64,000 nucleotides of DNA, taken from an uncultured Coriobacteriaceae bacterium (lineage in GTDB: Bacteria > Actinomycetota > Coriobacteriia > Coriobacteriales > QAMH01). The number at the start of each line of letters is the position of its first letter. Positions within the stretch are counted from its first letter, which is position 1. The notes beneath the pieces are model-generated. The model was not told the DNA's origin, ran no database searches, and saw only the letters and a program-made list of their open reading frames with translations. The stretch is taken from contig UQUH01000003.1 in the NCBI GenBank assembly GCA_900544245.1, positions 1 through 64,000 on the forward strand. Direction: 5' to 3'. The position numbers and the translations under genes are program-made. This document shows, piece after piece, positions 1 through 18,362 of the stretch.

Positions 1-70
1 CAGGAAATCGCTAGGCTTGGCTGCTTAGCGTCTCCAGTGATTGGGGCGCACCCCCCACGTGTCTATAACT

Positions 71-102
71 GACCCTTGAATCTAAATTAAGACTCAAGGG
101 TC
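71..102. promoter_or_regulatory. Palindromic operator upstream of the glycyl radical enzyme
   Basis: Inverted repeat with 13-nt arms (71-83 and 90-102; arm core GACCCTTGA/TCAAGGGTC, 12 of 13 pairs) around a 6-nt A/T centre. It directly abuts the -35 hexamer of the promoter at 103-131, so its centre lies about 50 bp upstream of the predicted transcription start. No U-run follows, so a terminator is less likely than a binding site for a dimeric regulator. The bound regulator is not in the window. Confidence 0.6.
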
Positions 103-131
103 TTGACAGAATATACCATAGAGTTTAGAAA
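103..131 (+). promoter_or_regulatory. Sigma70-type promoter of the glycyl radical enzyme gene
   Basis: Perfect -35 TTGACA at 103-108, a 17-bp spacer and -10 TAGAAA at 126-131. The predicted start near 138 leaves a leader of about 120 nt that begins with a small hairpin (CGCAAG 138-143, CTTGCG 149-154). I see no gene in the first 260 bases, and the upstream neighbour lies outside the window. Confidence 0.55.
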
Positions 132-260
132 TAAACGCGCAAGTTAATCTTGCGGGTTTAAAACCGAACTTATTGGTCAAGTTGGGCATGAGATGTCGTG
201 GCGGGCGATACCGGAGTCTCTCGCTTCGGCAAGAACAGAATGAAAACTGAAGGGAGAAAC

Positions 261-2810
261 ATGGAAACGATGGAAGTCGAATTCAAGGGCTATAAGTATC
301 CACAGCCCAAGAAGGAAGATATTAACGGCGTTACCGTTATGACCGATCGCCTTGAAAAGCTCAAGGAAGAGTGGGAGAACGCCCCTCAACAGATTTACGT
401 TGATGACACCATCCTGTTCACGGAGTCCTGGAAAGAGACCGAGGGTCTTCCCAAGGATTATCGTTGGGCCAAGGCATTCGAGAAGCGCATGCTCAACTGC
501 CCCATCATCATTCGCGAGGGCGAGCTTATCGTTGGTTCCACTACCAAGTTCGTACGTGGCGCCAACACTCTTTGCGCTGCCAAGCCGCGCGAAATTCTGA
601 AGTTCTGCGAGACTGGTCAATTTGATCGCAAATCTTCCGATATCGCATCCTCTGATATCACCCCTGAAGATCTGCAGGCTCTCAAGGAGGACGCCGAGTA
701 CTGGATTCCTCGCATTCCCGAAAAGAACTTCGTGACCGCACAGGTTGAGGAACTCATGGATGAGGAAACCCTCAACTGCTTTATGGATCGTGCTGGCATT
801 TTTGAGGGTCGCGCTCCGCGCGTCGATCCCGATCGCGGCATTTTCCAGAACTACGGTGCGTTTGCCAATGGCGATGGCGGTCCCACGCCCATGATTATGA
901 ATGCTGGCCTCAACGAGGTCATTCGCTCGTGCGAGGAGGAGCTCGATCGTATCGAGCGCGAAGGCATTGGCGTCACGCAGGGCCTTTCCAACCAGTGGGG
1001 TTGGCGCAAGTTCTGGTTCCTGAAGTCCATGATTCTCACGTGCAATGCTCTCATCGCCTATGCGCAGCGCTATTCCGATCTCGCCGCAGAGCAGGCCAAG
1101 GAGTGCAAGGATCCCATTCGCAAGGCTGAGCTCGAGAAGATTGCAGACGTTTGCGCTCACGTCCCGGGCAACGCGCCTCGTGATTTCTGGGAGGCCGTGC
1201 AGTGGTTCCGTTTCGTGCATATGTGCCTCTACAAGGAAAGCCCCGAGCGTCCCGCTGTCCCCATGGGTGGCATTGATCGCATGTTTGGCCCCTATCTTGA
1301 CAAGGATCTCGCTGAGGGCAAGATCACGCTTCAAGAGGCGGCCGAGCTGCTCGGCGCTTTGTGGCTCAAGACCCGCGAGAATGAGCAGCTTGTCACTATT
1401 AAGCGCAACCATCGTGCTGCACCGGGCACACTGCTTCCTGATGTCACAATTTGCGGTCTCGATGAGAATGGCATGGATGAGACCAACACAGTGTCCTGGC
1501 TGGCTCTTGAGGTCATGCGTCAGATGAGGCTTTCCGAGCCCACCATCTATATTCGCTACCATAAGGATATGGACAAGGAATTCCTCACCCATGCGCTCGA
1601 GTGCAATCGCGACTTCGGCGGCGGCAATCCCGCATTCCTGAATTACCAGCTCGGTACCCAGCGCTATCTGGAGCGCGGCGTACCGCTATCCGACGCTGCT
1701 TATTGGACCGCCTCTGGCTGCCTTGGCTATCATATGGATCGCGCTCAGCACATGGCTGGCATCCTCAATCTCAACCTGCCGAAGGTCTTCGAGGTTATGC
1801 TCAACGATGGTGTCGATCCCATTACGGGTCTGCGCTGCGCGCCCGAGCTGCTCAAGGCTTCTGAGCTGAAGAACTGGGAGGAAGTTAAGGAGGCCTACTT
1901 TACCTACCTTGACTACTTCATGAAGAAGATGCGCCAGTTCTACCTGCTGTGGTTTGGCTCTGAAGAAGAGAACGGCCCCATGTCGTCCTACACGGCCGCT
2001 CTCTACTACCCGGACACCATCAAGTGGGGCATGGGCATGCGCGAGGGCGCGAATCCTTACAACGTATGTCGTGTGCACTGGCTCGGCGATCGCGGCCTCA
2101 CTGACATTGCCGATGATCTGGCTGGCATTCGTTATGTGGTTGACGACAAGAAGCTGTGCACGCTCCCCGAGCTCATCGAGGCCATGCGCAACAATTGGGA
2201 GGGTCACGAGGACCTGCAGGCTGCTTGTCATAATGCGCCTAAGTACGGCAACGACGATCCCTATGTTGACGACATCTTCGCGGAGATTGCCGTGAGGGTT
2301 CCCGAGCTGTTCCAGAGCCGCCCGGACATCTACTCCGGCGAGAAGCCGATGCTCTTCAAGGGTGCTGCTTCCGGTCACGTTGTCTCCGGCAAGCTCGTCG
2401 GAGCGCTGCCTAATGGTCGCGTGAAAGGCGAGCCGCTGAACGATGCCGGCACCTCTGCTGGTCCTGGTGCGGACGTTAACGGTCCTACTGCTAACGTCAA
2501 CTCCGCTACGGTAGTCCAGGTTGCCAAAGAATACTGCGGATGTGCCCACAACATGCGTTTCACGCGTGGAGTTGTCAATTCTCCGGAGAAGATCGAGAAG
2601 CTTCTCACGTTGCTCAACGTCTACTTCAAGAGGGGCGGCTGGCACATCCAGTTCAACATGTTGGACGATGAGGAGCTGCGCGATGCGAAGGTCAACCCCG
2701 AGAAGCACAAGGACCTCTGCGTACGCGTCGGTGGTTATGCGGCCTACTTCGTTGATTTGCCTTGGGAGCTCCAAGACGAAATCATCTCTCGTACTGCTCA
2801 CGAGATTTAG
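261..2810 (+). CDS. Glycyl radical enzyme, pyruvate formate-lyase-like, substrate unknown
   Basis: An 849-residue member of the PFL2/glycyl radical superfamily. These anaerobic enzymes use a backbone glycyl radical, installed by an S-adenosylmethionine activase, to make a thiyl radical that attacks the substrate. The PFL domain fills roughly residues 40-700. The thiyl Cys is C487 in the loop SGCLG, and the radical site is RVGGY with G825, 25 residues from the C-terminus as expected. Family knowledge: dehydratases and decarboxylases of the choline lyase type have Cys-x-Glu, and PFL has Cys-Cys. This protein has Cys-Leu-Gly, so neither chemistry can be assumed. The ATG at 261 follows GGGAG at 252-256; an in-frame ATG at 240 and an earlier one have poorer ribosome sites. 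No activase gene follows, only a terminator and an MFS transporter. Codons end in T more often than in the ribosomal genes, which hints at an accessory origin. Family certain, substrate unknown. Confidence 0.9.
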   Translation: METMEVEFKGYKYPQPKKEDINGVTVMTDRLEKLKEEWENAPQQIYVDDTILFTESWKETEGLPKDYRWAKAFEKRMLNCPIIIREGELIVGSTTKFVRGANTLCAAKPREILKFCETGQFDRKSSDIASSDITPEDLQALKEDAEYWIPRIPEKNFVTAQVEELMDEETLNCFMDRAGIFEGRAPRVDPDRGIFQNYGAFANGDGGPTPMIMNAGLNEVIRSCEEELDRIEREGIGVTQGLSNQWGWRKFWFLKSMILTCNALIAYAQRYSDLAAEQAKECKDPIRKAELEKIADVCAHVPGNAPRDFWEAVQWFRFVHMCLYKESPERPAVPMGGIDRMFGPYLDKDLAEGKITLQEAAELLGALWLKTRENEQLVTIKRNHRAAPGTLLPDVTICGLDENGMDETNTVSWLALEVMRQMRLSEPTIYIRYHKDMDKEFLTHALECNRDFGGGNPAFLNYQLGTQRYLERGVPLSDAAYWTASGCLGYHMDRAQHMAGILNLNLPKVFEVMLNDGVDPITGLRCAPELLKASELKNWEEVKEAYFTYLDYFMKKMRQFYLLWFGSEEENGPMSSYTAALYYPDTIKWGMGMREGANPYNVCRVHWLGDRGLTDIADDLAGIRYVVDDKKLCTLPELIEAMRNNWEGHEDLQAACHNAPKYGNDDPYVDDIFAEIAVRVPELFQSRPDIYSGEKPMLFKGAASGHVVSGKLVGALPNGRVKGEPLNDAGTSAGPGADVNGPTANVNSATVVQVAKEYCGCAHNMRFTRGVVNSPEKIEKLLTLLNVYFKRGGWHIQFNMLDDEELRDAKVNPEKHKDLCVRVGGYAAYFVDLPWELQDEIISRTAHEI

Positions 2811-2907
2811 GATTTGTGCAGGAGTCGATGAACGGGGCTTTTCGGATTGTGCCCCAGGATCCTGATGCAGGGATTCCAGCTGTTTCAATCCATTCCTGAT
2901 GACCAAA

Positions 2908-2945
2908 AGAGAGGAGCGAGGTGTCTCGCTCCTCTCTATGGTTTT
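2908..2945 (+). terminator. Intrinsic terminator after the glycyl radical enzyme
   Basis: Perfect 13-bp stem (2908-2920 with 2925-2937, GAGGAGCGAG arm) closed by the GTGT loop and followed by a short T-run at 2942-2945. It separates the enzyme gene from the downstream transporter gene. Confidence 0.85.
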
Positions 2946-2962
2946 CTGTTAGCGTTCGAGAC

Positions 2963-3016
2963 ATGAAAAGAATCCAAGCTCTGTTTATCGGTTCGCGAGC
3001 TTCGGATTCTTTTCAT
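2963..3016. repeat. Long inverted repeat upstream of the MFS gene
   Basis: Arms 2963-2980 and 2998-3016 pair over 13 bp plus 5 bp with one bulged G (core GAAAAGAATCC/GGATTCTTTTC) around a 17-nt loop. It sits 60 bp before the transporter start. It could be an operator, a 5' UTR hairpin or part of a double terminator. The sequence alone does not decide. Confidence 0.5.
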
Positions 3017-3078
3017 ATTGCCGATTCTTCCAAAGTAAGCTGCATCTCATTTACGCACTATTCGAAGGGATGGGAGCA

Positions 3079-4263
3079 ATGACGAAAACGACAAAAAGTT
3101 CCACGATTTGGAGCGTGCCTTTTGTCGCTCTGATGGTGGCCAACTTCTTTCAAAGCATAGTTTCGTTTGCCGCGCATACCACGCTGCCCGTATATGCTCA
3201 TGCGCTTGGCGCCTCGACGGCGATGGTCGGTTTTGTCTCGGGAGGTTTTGCAGTCACCGCCCTGCTTGTTCGCCCTTTCGCGGGCCCGGCATTTGATAGC
3301 TATTCGCGCAAGTGGCTATATGTTGCGGCCCTGGGAATAATCGGCATGGCGTTTGTGGTCCTTATCGTCGTGGACAATCTTGCGTTGTTGATTGTCGCGC
3401 GTTTGATACAAGGTGTGGGGATCGGGTGTGCGGGTCCCCTGGCTATGTCGCTTGTCTCGGAGTATTTGCCAGCTAGCAAGTTTTCGAGCGGAATCAGCAT
3501 CTTTACCCTTTCGCAGTCCTTTGCGCAGGTCATGGGACCTGCTCTGGGCCTTTTCCTCGTCGATAGCATGGGGTTTCCTGGCATGTGCCTTGCATGCCTC
3601 GCCTCGATTCTAATCGCCATTCTCAGCCTCGCGTTCGTGAAGGAACCTTGCCGGGAGGCTCTTCCCTATGTCCTTAAATTGGATCGAATGTTTGCCAGGG
3701 AGGCGGTGATTGCAGCTGCTGCGATCTTGCTGTTGGCCATATCCTTCTCATGCACGGCGGCGTACATTGTGTTGTATGGAAATGTGCTTAACGTCGATAA
3801 CATGGGCGCATATTTCTCCGTTTACGCCGGATGTCTCTTGCTGACACGCCCCATCTTCGGAAGGCTTTCGGATGAGTACGGAGCTCCTCGCATACTACTC
3901 ATAGGTATTGCGTTCTTTGCGGCATCCTATGTCGCGTTGCATTTCGCATCCGATTTCGGCGGGTTCATGATCGCCGCCGTACTGGGGTCTGCAGGATACG
4001 GCGTGTGCATGCCCCTGCTCCAGTCGCTTGCGCTTATCGCGGCGCCAATGGATCGACGAGGCGCGGCGAGTAATACTGCCTATACGGGCCTTGACCTCGG
4101 CATGTTGCTCGGTCCTATCTTTGGTGGCTTTGTCATCGAGGTGTTCGCGGGTATGACGGGTAGCCAGATCGCGGGTTATTCCGACATGTGGCTTGCCATG
4201 ATCATCCCCATAGCCGCTGCACTCGTCATCATTCTGTATTGGAACTTGAGGCCTGTACGGTAA
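3079..4263 (+). CDS. MFS transporter, 12 TM segments
   Basis: A 394-residue major facilitator protein with about 12 hydrophobic segments and the loop 2-3 signature region (RPFAGPAFDSYSRKW) typical of MFS_1 antiporters or exporters. Of the possible starts, ATG 3079 is preferred over ATG 3070 because GAAGGG at 3064-3069 lies 9 nt upstream. It is inferred to move a small metabolite across the cytoplasmic membrane. Its position just after the glycyl radical enzyme suggests, but does not prove, that it handles that enzyme's substrate or product. A terminator and an inverted repeat between the genes mean they are probably separate transcripts. Substrate unknown. Confidence 0.85.
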   Translation: MTKTTKSSTIWSVPFVALMVANFFQSIVSFAAHTTLPVYAHALGASTAMVGFVSGGFAVTALLVRPFAGPAFDSYSRKWLYVAALGIIGMAFVVLIVVDNLALLIVARLIQGVGIGCAGPLAMSLVSEYLPASKFSSGISIFTLSQSFAQVMGPALGLFLVDSMGFPGMCLACLASILIAILSLAFVKEPCREALPYVLKLDRMFAREAVIAAAAILLLAISFSCTAAYIVLYGNVLNVDNMGAYFSVYAGCLLLTRPIFGRLSDEYGAPRILLIGIAFFAASYVALHFASDFGGFMIAAVLGSAGYGVCMPLLQSLALIAAPMDRRGAASNTAYTGLDLGMLLGPIFGGFVIEVFAGMTGSQIAGYSDMWLAMIIPIAAALVIILYWNLRPVR

Positions 4264-4424
4264 AGACCATGAGGCTGCGCGCATGCAAGAGATGCAGTTT
4301 GACTTCTGGCTGCTGGCAGGCCTCATTGCCCGGTATCTGATGCCCAGTGCTTGACCACTCCTGCGAATATGATTGCCTGTCGTGGTAATCTATATAAAGT
4401 TATGCCCAAGCGGAGGGGGAGAAC

Positions 4425-6008
4425 ATGCTCGAGAAGGCCGATCTCAAGAAACGCATCGACAAGGAAGAATACGAGCAACGCAAGAAGGAGCTCACCGAGA
4501 AGCTCGTGCGTTTGCAGCAGCAGTGCATCCGCGAGAAGTTCCCCGTCGTTGTCTGCGTGGATGGCTGGAGTGCGTCGGGCAAGGGCACGAGCATCTCCAA
4601 GCTGGTGAAAGATCTCGACGCCCGCGCGTTCACCGTGTATTCGATGAACGACCCCACGGAAGAAGAGTGCCGCTATCCGCTCATGAAGCGCTTCTGGGAG
4701 CGCGTCGGCCAGTACGGCACCATGACATTCTTCGACAAGAGCTGGTATTCCGAGATCATCAAAAACCTCTCCGGCATGATTCATAGCGGCAAGGGGGCTG
4801 CGCATCTGCCGCAGCCCAAGATTCGCGATCATGTTGATTACATCGTGAAGTCGCGTAACGGCGAGGCAGGTCTCTTCGCCGAATCCGCCCAGATTTTCGA
4901 GGGCCAGCTCGTCGCCGATGGCTATCTCATCATCAAGCTGTTCTTCCACATCAGCAAAAAGGAACAGGCCAAGCGCCTCGAGGCCCTTGAAGCTGATAAG
5001 ACGACCGCGTGGCGCGTCAACGAAGAGGATCTCTACCAGAACAAGAACTACGACAAGACGCTGCCTATCATCGACAAACTTCTCGAGCTCACCGATAACG
5101 CCGATGCCCCCTGGCACATCATCGCTGCCGAAAACCGCCGCGTGCGTCGCATCGAGTTTCTCGAGACGCTCGTTGCCGAAATCGAGGAGGGGTTGGCTCG
5201 CCACGTCAAGATCAAGGAGAACCCCGTCATCATCCCCGATGACTTCCCGCTGCCGCGCACGCGCCACGACCTCGTGGAGGTTCAGACGGTCGAGGAAATT
5301 CGTCACGATCTCACGATCGATCCCGAGGAGTACCGCAACGAGCTCAAGAAGGAGCAGGAGCGGCTCAACACCCTGCAATTCGAGATGTACCGCAGGCAGA
5401 TCCCGATGATGCTCGTCTTCGAGGGTTGGGATGCGGCTGGCAAGGGCGGCGCCATCAAACGCATAGCCGCGGCGCTCGATGCCCGCGATTACCGCGTCAT
5501 TCCCTCGGGCGCACCCACCAAACCCGAGAAGGAGCATCCCTTCCTGTGGCGTTACTGGGTCAGCCTGCCCAAGAGCGGGCATACCGCGATTTACGACCGT
5601 TCCTGGTACGGCCGTGTCATGGTCGAGCGTGTGGAGGGCTTTTGCACCGATTCCGATTGGCGTCGCGCCTTCGAGGAGATCAATGACTTCGAGTGGGAGA
5701 TGTTCCGTACGGGTGCGCTGCTCATGAAGTTCTGGGTCGACGTGAGCCAGGACGAGCAGCTCGCGCGCTTCGAGGCGCGCAAGAACGACCCGGACAAGGC
5801 GTGGAAGCTCACGGACGAGGACTGGCGCAATCGCGAGAAGTATCCGCAGTACTGCGTGGCCATCAACGATATGCTACGCATGACCTCGACGTACTTCGCC
5901 CCCTGGAACATCATCGAGTCCGATGACAAGAAGTACGCGCGCATCAAGACGATCAAGGCCATCAACGCCGCGATCGAGGAACGCCTGAAACAGGATAAGA
6001 AGAATTAA
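4425..6008 (+). CDS. pap: Two-domain PPK2-family polyphosphate phosphotransferase (PAP-like)
   Basis: A 527-residue protein made of two tandem PPK2 domains. Fused PPK2 proteins are polyphosphate:AMP phosphotransferases that make ADP from AMP and polyphosphate. The second domain is canonical: Walker A GWDAAGKGG at residues 334-342 and Walker B DRSWYGR at 391-397. The first domain has GWSASGKGT at 47-55 but DKSWYSE in place of DRSWYxR, so it may be catalytically weaker, as in described fused enzymes whose C-terminal half carries activity. The ATG follows a strong GGAGGGGGAG ribosome site. It probably acts in cytoplasmic energy and nucleotide balance. A TATAAA -10-like box lies at 4393-4398 without a convincing -35. 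Nucleotide specificity cannot be read from sequence alone. Confidence 0.88.
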   Translation: MLEKADLKKRIDKEEYEQRKKELTEKLVRLQQQCIREKFPVVVCVDGWSASGKGTSISKLVKDLDARAFTVYSMNDPTEEECRYPLMKRFWERVGQYGTMTFFDKSWYSEIIKNLSGMIHSGKGAAHLPQPKIRDHVDYIVKSRNGEAGLFAESAQIFEGQLVADGYLIIKLFFHISKKEQAKRLEALEADKTTAWRVNEEDLYQNKNYDKTLPIIDKLLELTDNADAPWHIIAAENRRVRRIEFLETLVAEIEEGLARHVKIKENPVIIPDDFPLPRTRHDLVEVQTVEEIRHDLTIDPEEYRNELKKEQERLNTLQFEMYRRQIPMMLVFEGWDAAGKGGAIKRIAAALDARDYRVIPSGAPTKPEKEHPFLWRYWVSLPKSGHTAIYDRSWYGRVMVERVEGFCTDSDWRRAFEEINDFEWEMFRTGALLMKFWVDVSQDEQLARFEARKNDPDKAWKLTDEDWRNREKYPQYCVAINDMLRMTSTYFAPWNIIESDDKKYARIKTIKAINAAIEERLKQDKKN

Positions 6009-6175
6009 TCCCTCATTTGCCCTTGCCAAGAAAGACGAAGTGCGCATCGAGCCTGTCTGACATCAAAATAAACTCAGGTTCAGATAATAAATCACCTAAA
6101 ACATACCATTCGCCGATAAATTGCGCACGTTTGCGATTACATTTGCAGTGAAACAACCGCTCATCCAAAAACTTC

Positions 6176-6204
6176 TTGACCCCTTATACGCGCGCGCATA
6201 TCCT
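6176..6204 (+). promoter_or_regulatory. Promoter of rpoBC
   Basis: TTGACC at 6176-6181, exactly 17 bp, then TATCCT at 6199-6204. The predicted start near 6211 leaves a leader of about 50 nt ahead of AAGGAGG (6249-6255). The rest of the 252-bp gap after the PPK2 gene is AT-rich and holds no gene. Confidence 0.7.
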
Positions 6205-6260
6205 CTCGCTCGTGTATCACCCGTTTCGTAGCTTCATCGGACAACTATAAGGAGGATATA

Positions 6261-10088
<3,828 letters not shown>

Positions 10089-10091
10089 GCC

Positions 10092-14510
<4,419 letters not shown>

Positions 14511-14548
14511 GGCTGTCAAGCATTTTTTCGCTCGAAATACGCGAACAG

Positions 14549-14580
14549 AAAACCCCCGGTCACATGACCGGGGGTTTTCT
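14549..14580 (+). terminator. Intrinsic terminator of rpoBC
   Basis: An 11-bp stem AAAACCCCCGG / CCGGGGGTTTT (14549-14559 with 14568-14578), extendable by TCA/TGA, 39 bp after the rpoC stop. The A-run before and T-run after allow action in both directions. Confidence 0.9.
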
Positions 14581-14627
14581 TGGGATCAGGGGCGAAAAAA
14601 GTTTGGCCACACCCGGGTGCGTGGCGT

Positions 14628-14656
14628 TTGACAGCCTCAGATCAGACGAGTAGTCT
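14628..14656 (+). promoter_or_regulatory. Promoter of the str operon
   Basis: Perfect TTGACA at 14628-14633, a 17-bp spacer and TAGTCT at 14651-14656, which fits the loose actinobacterial TANNNT -10. The predicted leader is about 65 nt and contains a small hairpin around CTACGGT/ACCGGTAG before the rpsL ribosome site. Confidence 0.7.
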
Positions 14657-14727
14657 ACCGCCTTGCGCTTTTGAAACCTGCAAAAGCACCACTACGGTAA
14701 ACCGGTAGCAAAACGAAAGGAACTACA

Positions 14728-15102
14728 TTGCCTACCATTAATCAGCTGGTCCGCAAGGGCCGCGCGAAGGCAGTCGACAAATCCAAGTCGCCCGCCCTCA
14801 AGGGCAATCCCCAGAAGCGTGGGGTTTGCACGCGCGTCTACACCGCAACCCCCAAGAAGCCCAATTCGGCTCTTCGCAAGGTTGCCCGTGTCCGTCTCGT
14901 CAACGGCATGGAAGTCACCGCTTACATCCCCGGCATCGGCCACAACCTGCAGGAGCACTCGATGGTGCTCATCCGCGGCGGCCGCGTCAAGGACCTCCCC
15001 GGTGTCCGCTACAAGATCATCCGCGGTACGCTCGATACCGCTTCCGTGTCCGACCGTGCTCAGGCCCGTAGCCGCTACGGCGCCAAGAAGCCCAAGAACT
15101 AA
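14728..15102 (+). CDS. rpsL: Ribosomal protein S12
   Basis: Small-subunit protein S12 at the decoding centre, 124 residues. [11 protein letters not shown] (41-51) has the wild-type Lys at position 43, and KDLPGVRYK carries the conserved PGVRY loop, so no streptomycin-resistance change is seen. Translation starts at TTG 14728, since [11 protein letters not shown] is the family N-terminus, GAAAGGA lies 7 nt upstream and no in-frame ATG fits. It is the first gene of the rpsL-rpsG-fusA-rpsJ operon. Confidence 0.98.
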   Translation: MPTINQLVRKGRAKAVDKSKSPALKGNPQKRGVCTRVYTATPKKPNSALRKVARVRLVNGMEVTAYIPGIGHNLQEHSMVLIRGGRVKDLPGVRYKIIRGTLDTASVSDRAQARSRYGAKKPKN

Positions 15103-15116
15103 GAAGGGGGAGAGAT

Positions 15117-15587
15117 ATGCCACGTCGTTCCGCTGCAGTACGCCGCGAGATCACTCCGGATGCTGTATACAACAATCGCCTCGTCACGCAGCTCATCAAC
15201 AAGATCCTGCTCGACGGCAAGCGCTCGACTGCCGAGAGCATCGTCTACGGTGCGTTTGACATCGTCGAGGCCAAGACCGGCGAAGATCCCCTGAGCGTCT
15301 TCAAGAAGGCCATGGACAACGTCCGCCCGACCGTCGAGGTCAAGCCCCGTCGCGTCGGCGGCGCCACGTACCAGGTGCCCACCGAGGTCAACTCCCGCCG
15401 CGCCACCACGCTCGCCATCCGTTGGATCGTCGGCTATTCGCGCGACCGCAAGGAGCGCAGCATGGCCGAGCGCCTCGCCAACGAGATCATGGATGCATCC
15501 AATGGTCTGGGCGCGTCCGTCAAGAAGCGCGAAGACGTCTACAAGATGGCCGAATCCAATCGCGCCTTCTCTCACTATCGCTGGTAG
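15117..15587 (+). CDS. rpsG: Ribosomal protein S7
   Basis: Primary 16S rRNA-binding protein of the 30S head, 156 residues, the usual length. The start [11 protein letters not shown] and the core [11 protein letters not shown] match the family. The ATG follows AGGGGGAGAG, 14 bp after rpsL. In other bacteria S7 is the feedback repressor of the str operon; no obvious regulatory structure is visible in this short spacer. Confidence 0.98.
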   Translation: MPRRSAAVRREITPDAVYNNRLVTQLINKILLDGKRSTAESIVYGAFDIVEAKTGEDPLSVFKKAMDNVRPTVEVKPRRVGGATYQVPTEVNSRRATTLAIRWIVGYSRDRKERSMAERLANEIMDASNGLGASVKKREDVYKMAESNRAFSHYRW

Positions 15588-15599
15588 GAGGTATACACA

Positions 15600-17711
<2,112 letters not shown>

Positions 17712-17746
17712 CGCGAATCCGCTTGATATATGGAGGTTTGAGTTAA

Positions 17747-18061
17747 GTGGCCAACAAGAAGCAAAAGATTCGCATCAGGCTCAAGGGCTACGATCACGAG
17801 ATCGTCGACAAGTCGACCAAGCTCATCGTCGAGACCGCAGCCAAGACCGGTGCGCGTATCAGCGGCCCCATCCCGCTGCCGACCGAGCGTAACCTGTACA
17901 CCGTCATCCGCTCGCCGCACGTCAACAAGGACTCGCGCGAGCAGTTCGAGATGCGCACGCACAAGCGCCTCATCGACATCCTCGACCCGACGCCCAACAC
18001 CGTCGACTCGCTCATGCGTCTCGACCTGCCGGCTGGTGTCGATATCGAGATCAAGCTCTAA
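17747..18061 (+). CDS. rpsJ: Ribosomal protein S10
   Basis: 30S head protein S10, which also serves as NusE in antitermination; 104 residues, normal length. It starts at GTG 17747, ten bases after TGGAGG, giving [18 protein letters not shown]. It normally heads the S10 operon. Here it is the last gene of the str transcript, because a terminator lies 30 bp downstream and 301 bp separate it from rplC. Confidence 0.97.
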   Translation: MANKKQKIRIRLKGYDHEIVDKSTKLIVETAAKTGARISGPIPLPTERNLYTVIRSPHVNKDSREQFEMRTHKRLIDILDPTPNTVDSLMRLDLPAGVDIEIKL

Positions 18062-18089
18062 GGCAATAGGGCATAACGCATGCAGGGAA

Positions 18090-18121
18090 AGGGGGTCGCT
18101 CATGACGAGCGGCCCCTTTTT
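18090..18121 (+). terminator. Terminator between rpsJ and rplC
   Basis: A 10-bp stem GGGGTCGCTC / GAGCGGCCCC (18092-18101 with 18107-18116, one G-U pair) with a 5-nt loop and five T residues at 18117-18121. It separates the str unit from the S10 unit. Confidence 0.8.
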
Positions 18122-18362
18122 CACGTTCTGCGTCGAGCATGCTTTAAAAGAAATCGACGCGCGATTCCCAGATAATCCCGAACTTTTCCTAGCATTCCGT
18201 GGCGCACAGGGGTAATATATCGAACGCTGTGCATTTTTGGCGCGGTGTGTCTAACTCCTGGCGCAAATCTCACGTGCAAAGGGAGCAGGCTCGAAGCCGC
18301 GATCCGCTGAGAGAAAGCAAAACCGCTTTCCGCCTCAAGATCGCCTGACAGTAAGGTTGGTA
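18122..18362 (+). promoter_or_regulatory. Leader and probable promoter region of the S10 operon
   Basis: About 240 bases with no gene. A TAATAT -10-like box lies at 18213-18218, without a good -35. A GCACAG/CTGTGC hairpin (18204-18209 with 18227-18232) is followed by five T residues. A purine-rich stretch leads to the TAAGG ribosome site of rplC. The length suits a regulated r-protein leader of the kind bound by L4 in E. coli, but I do not recognise that fold. Confidence 0.4.
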
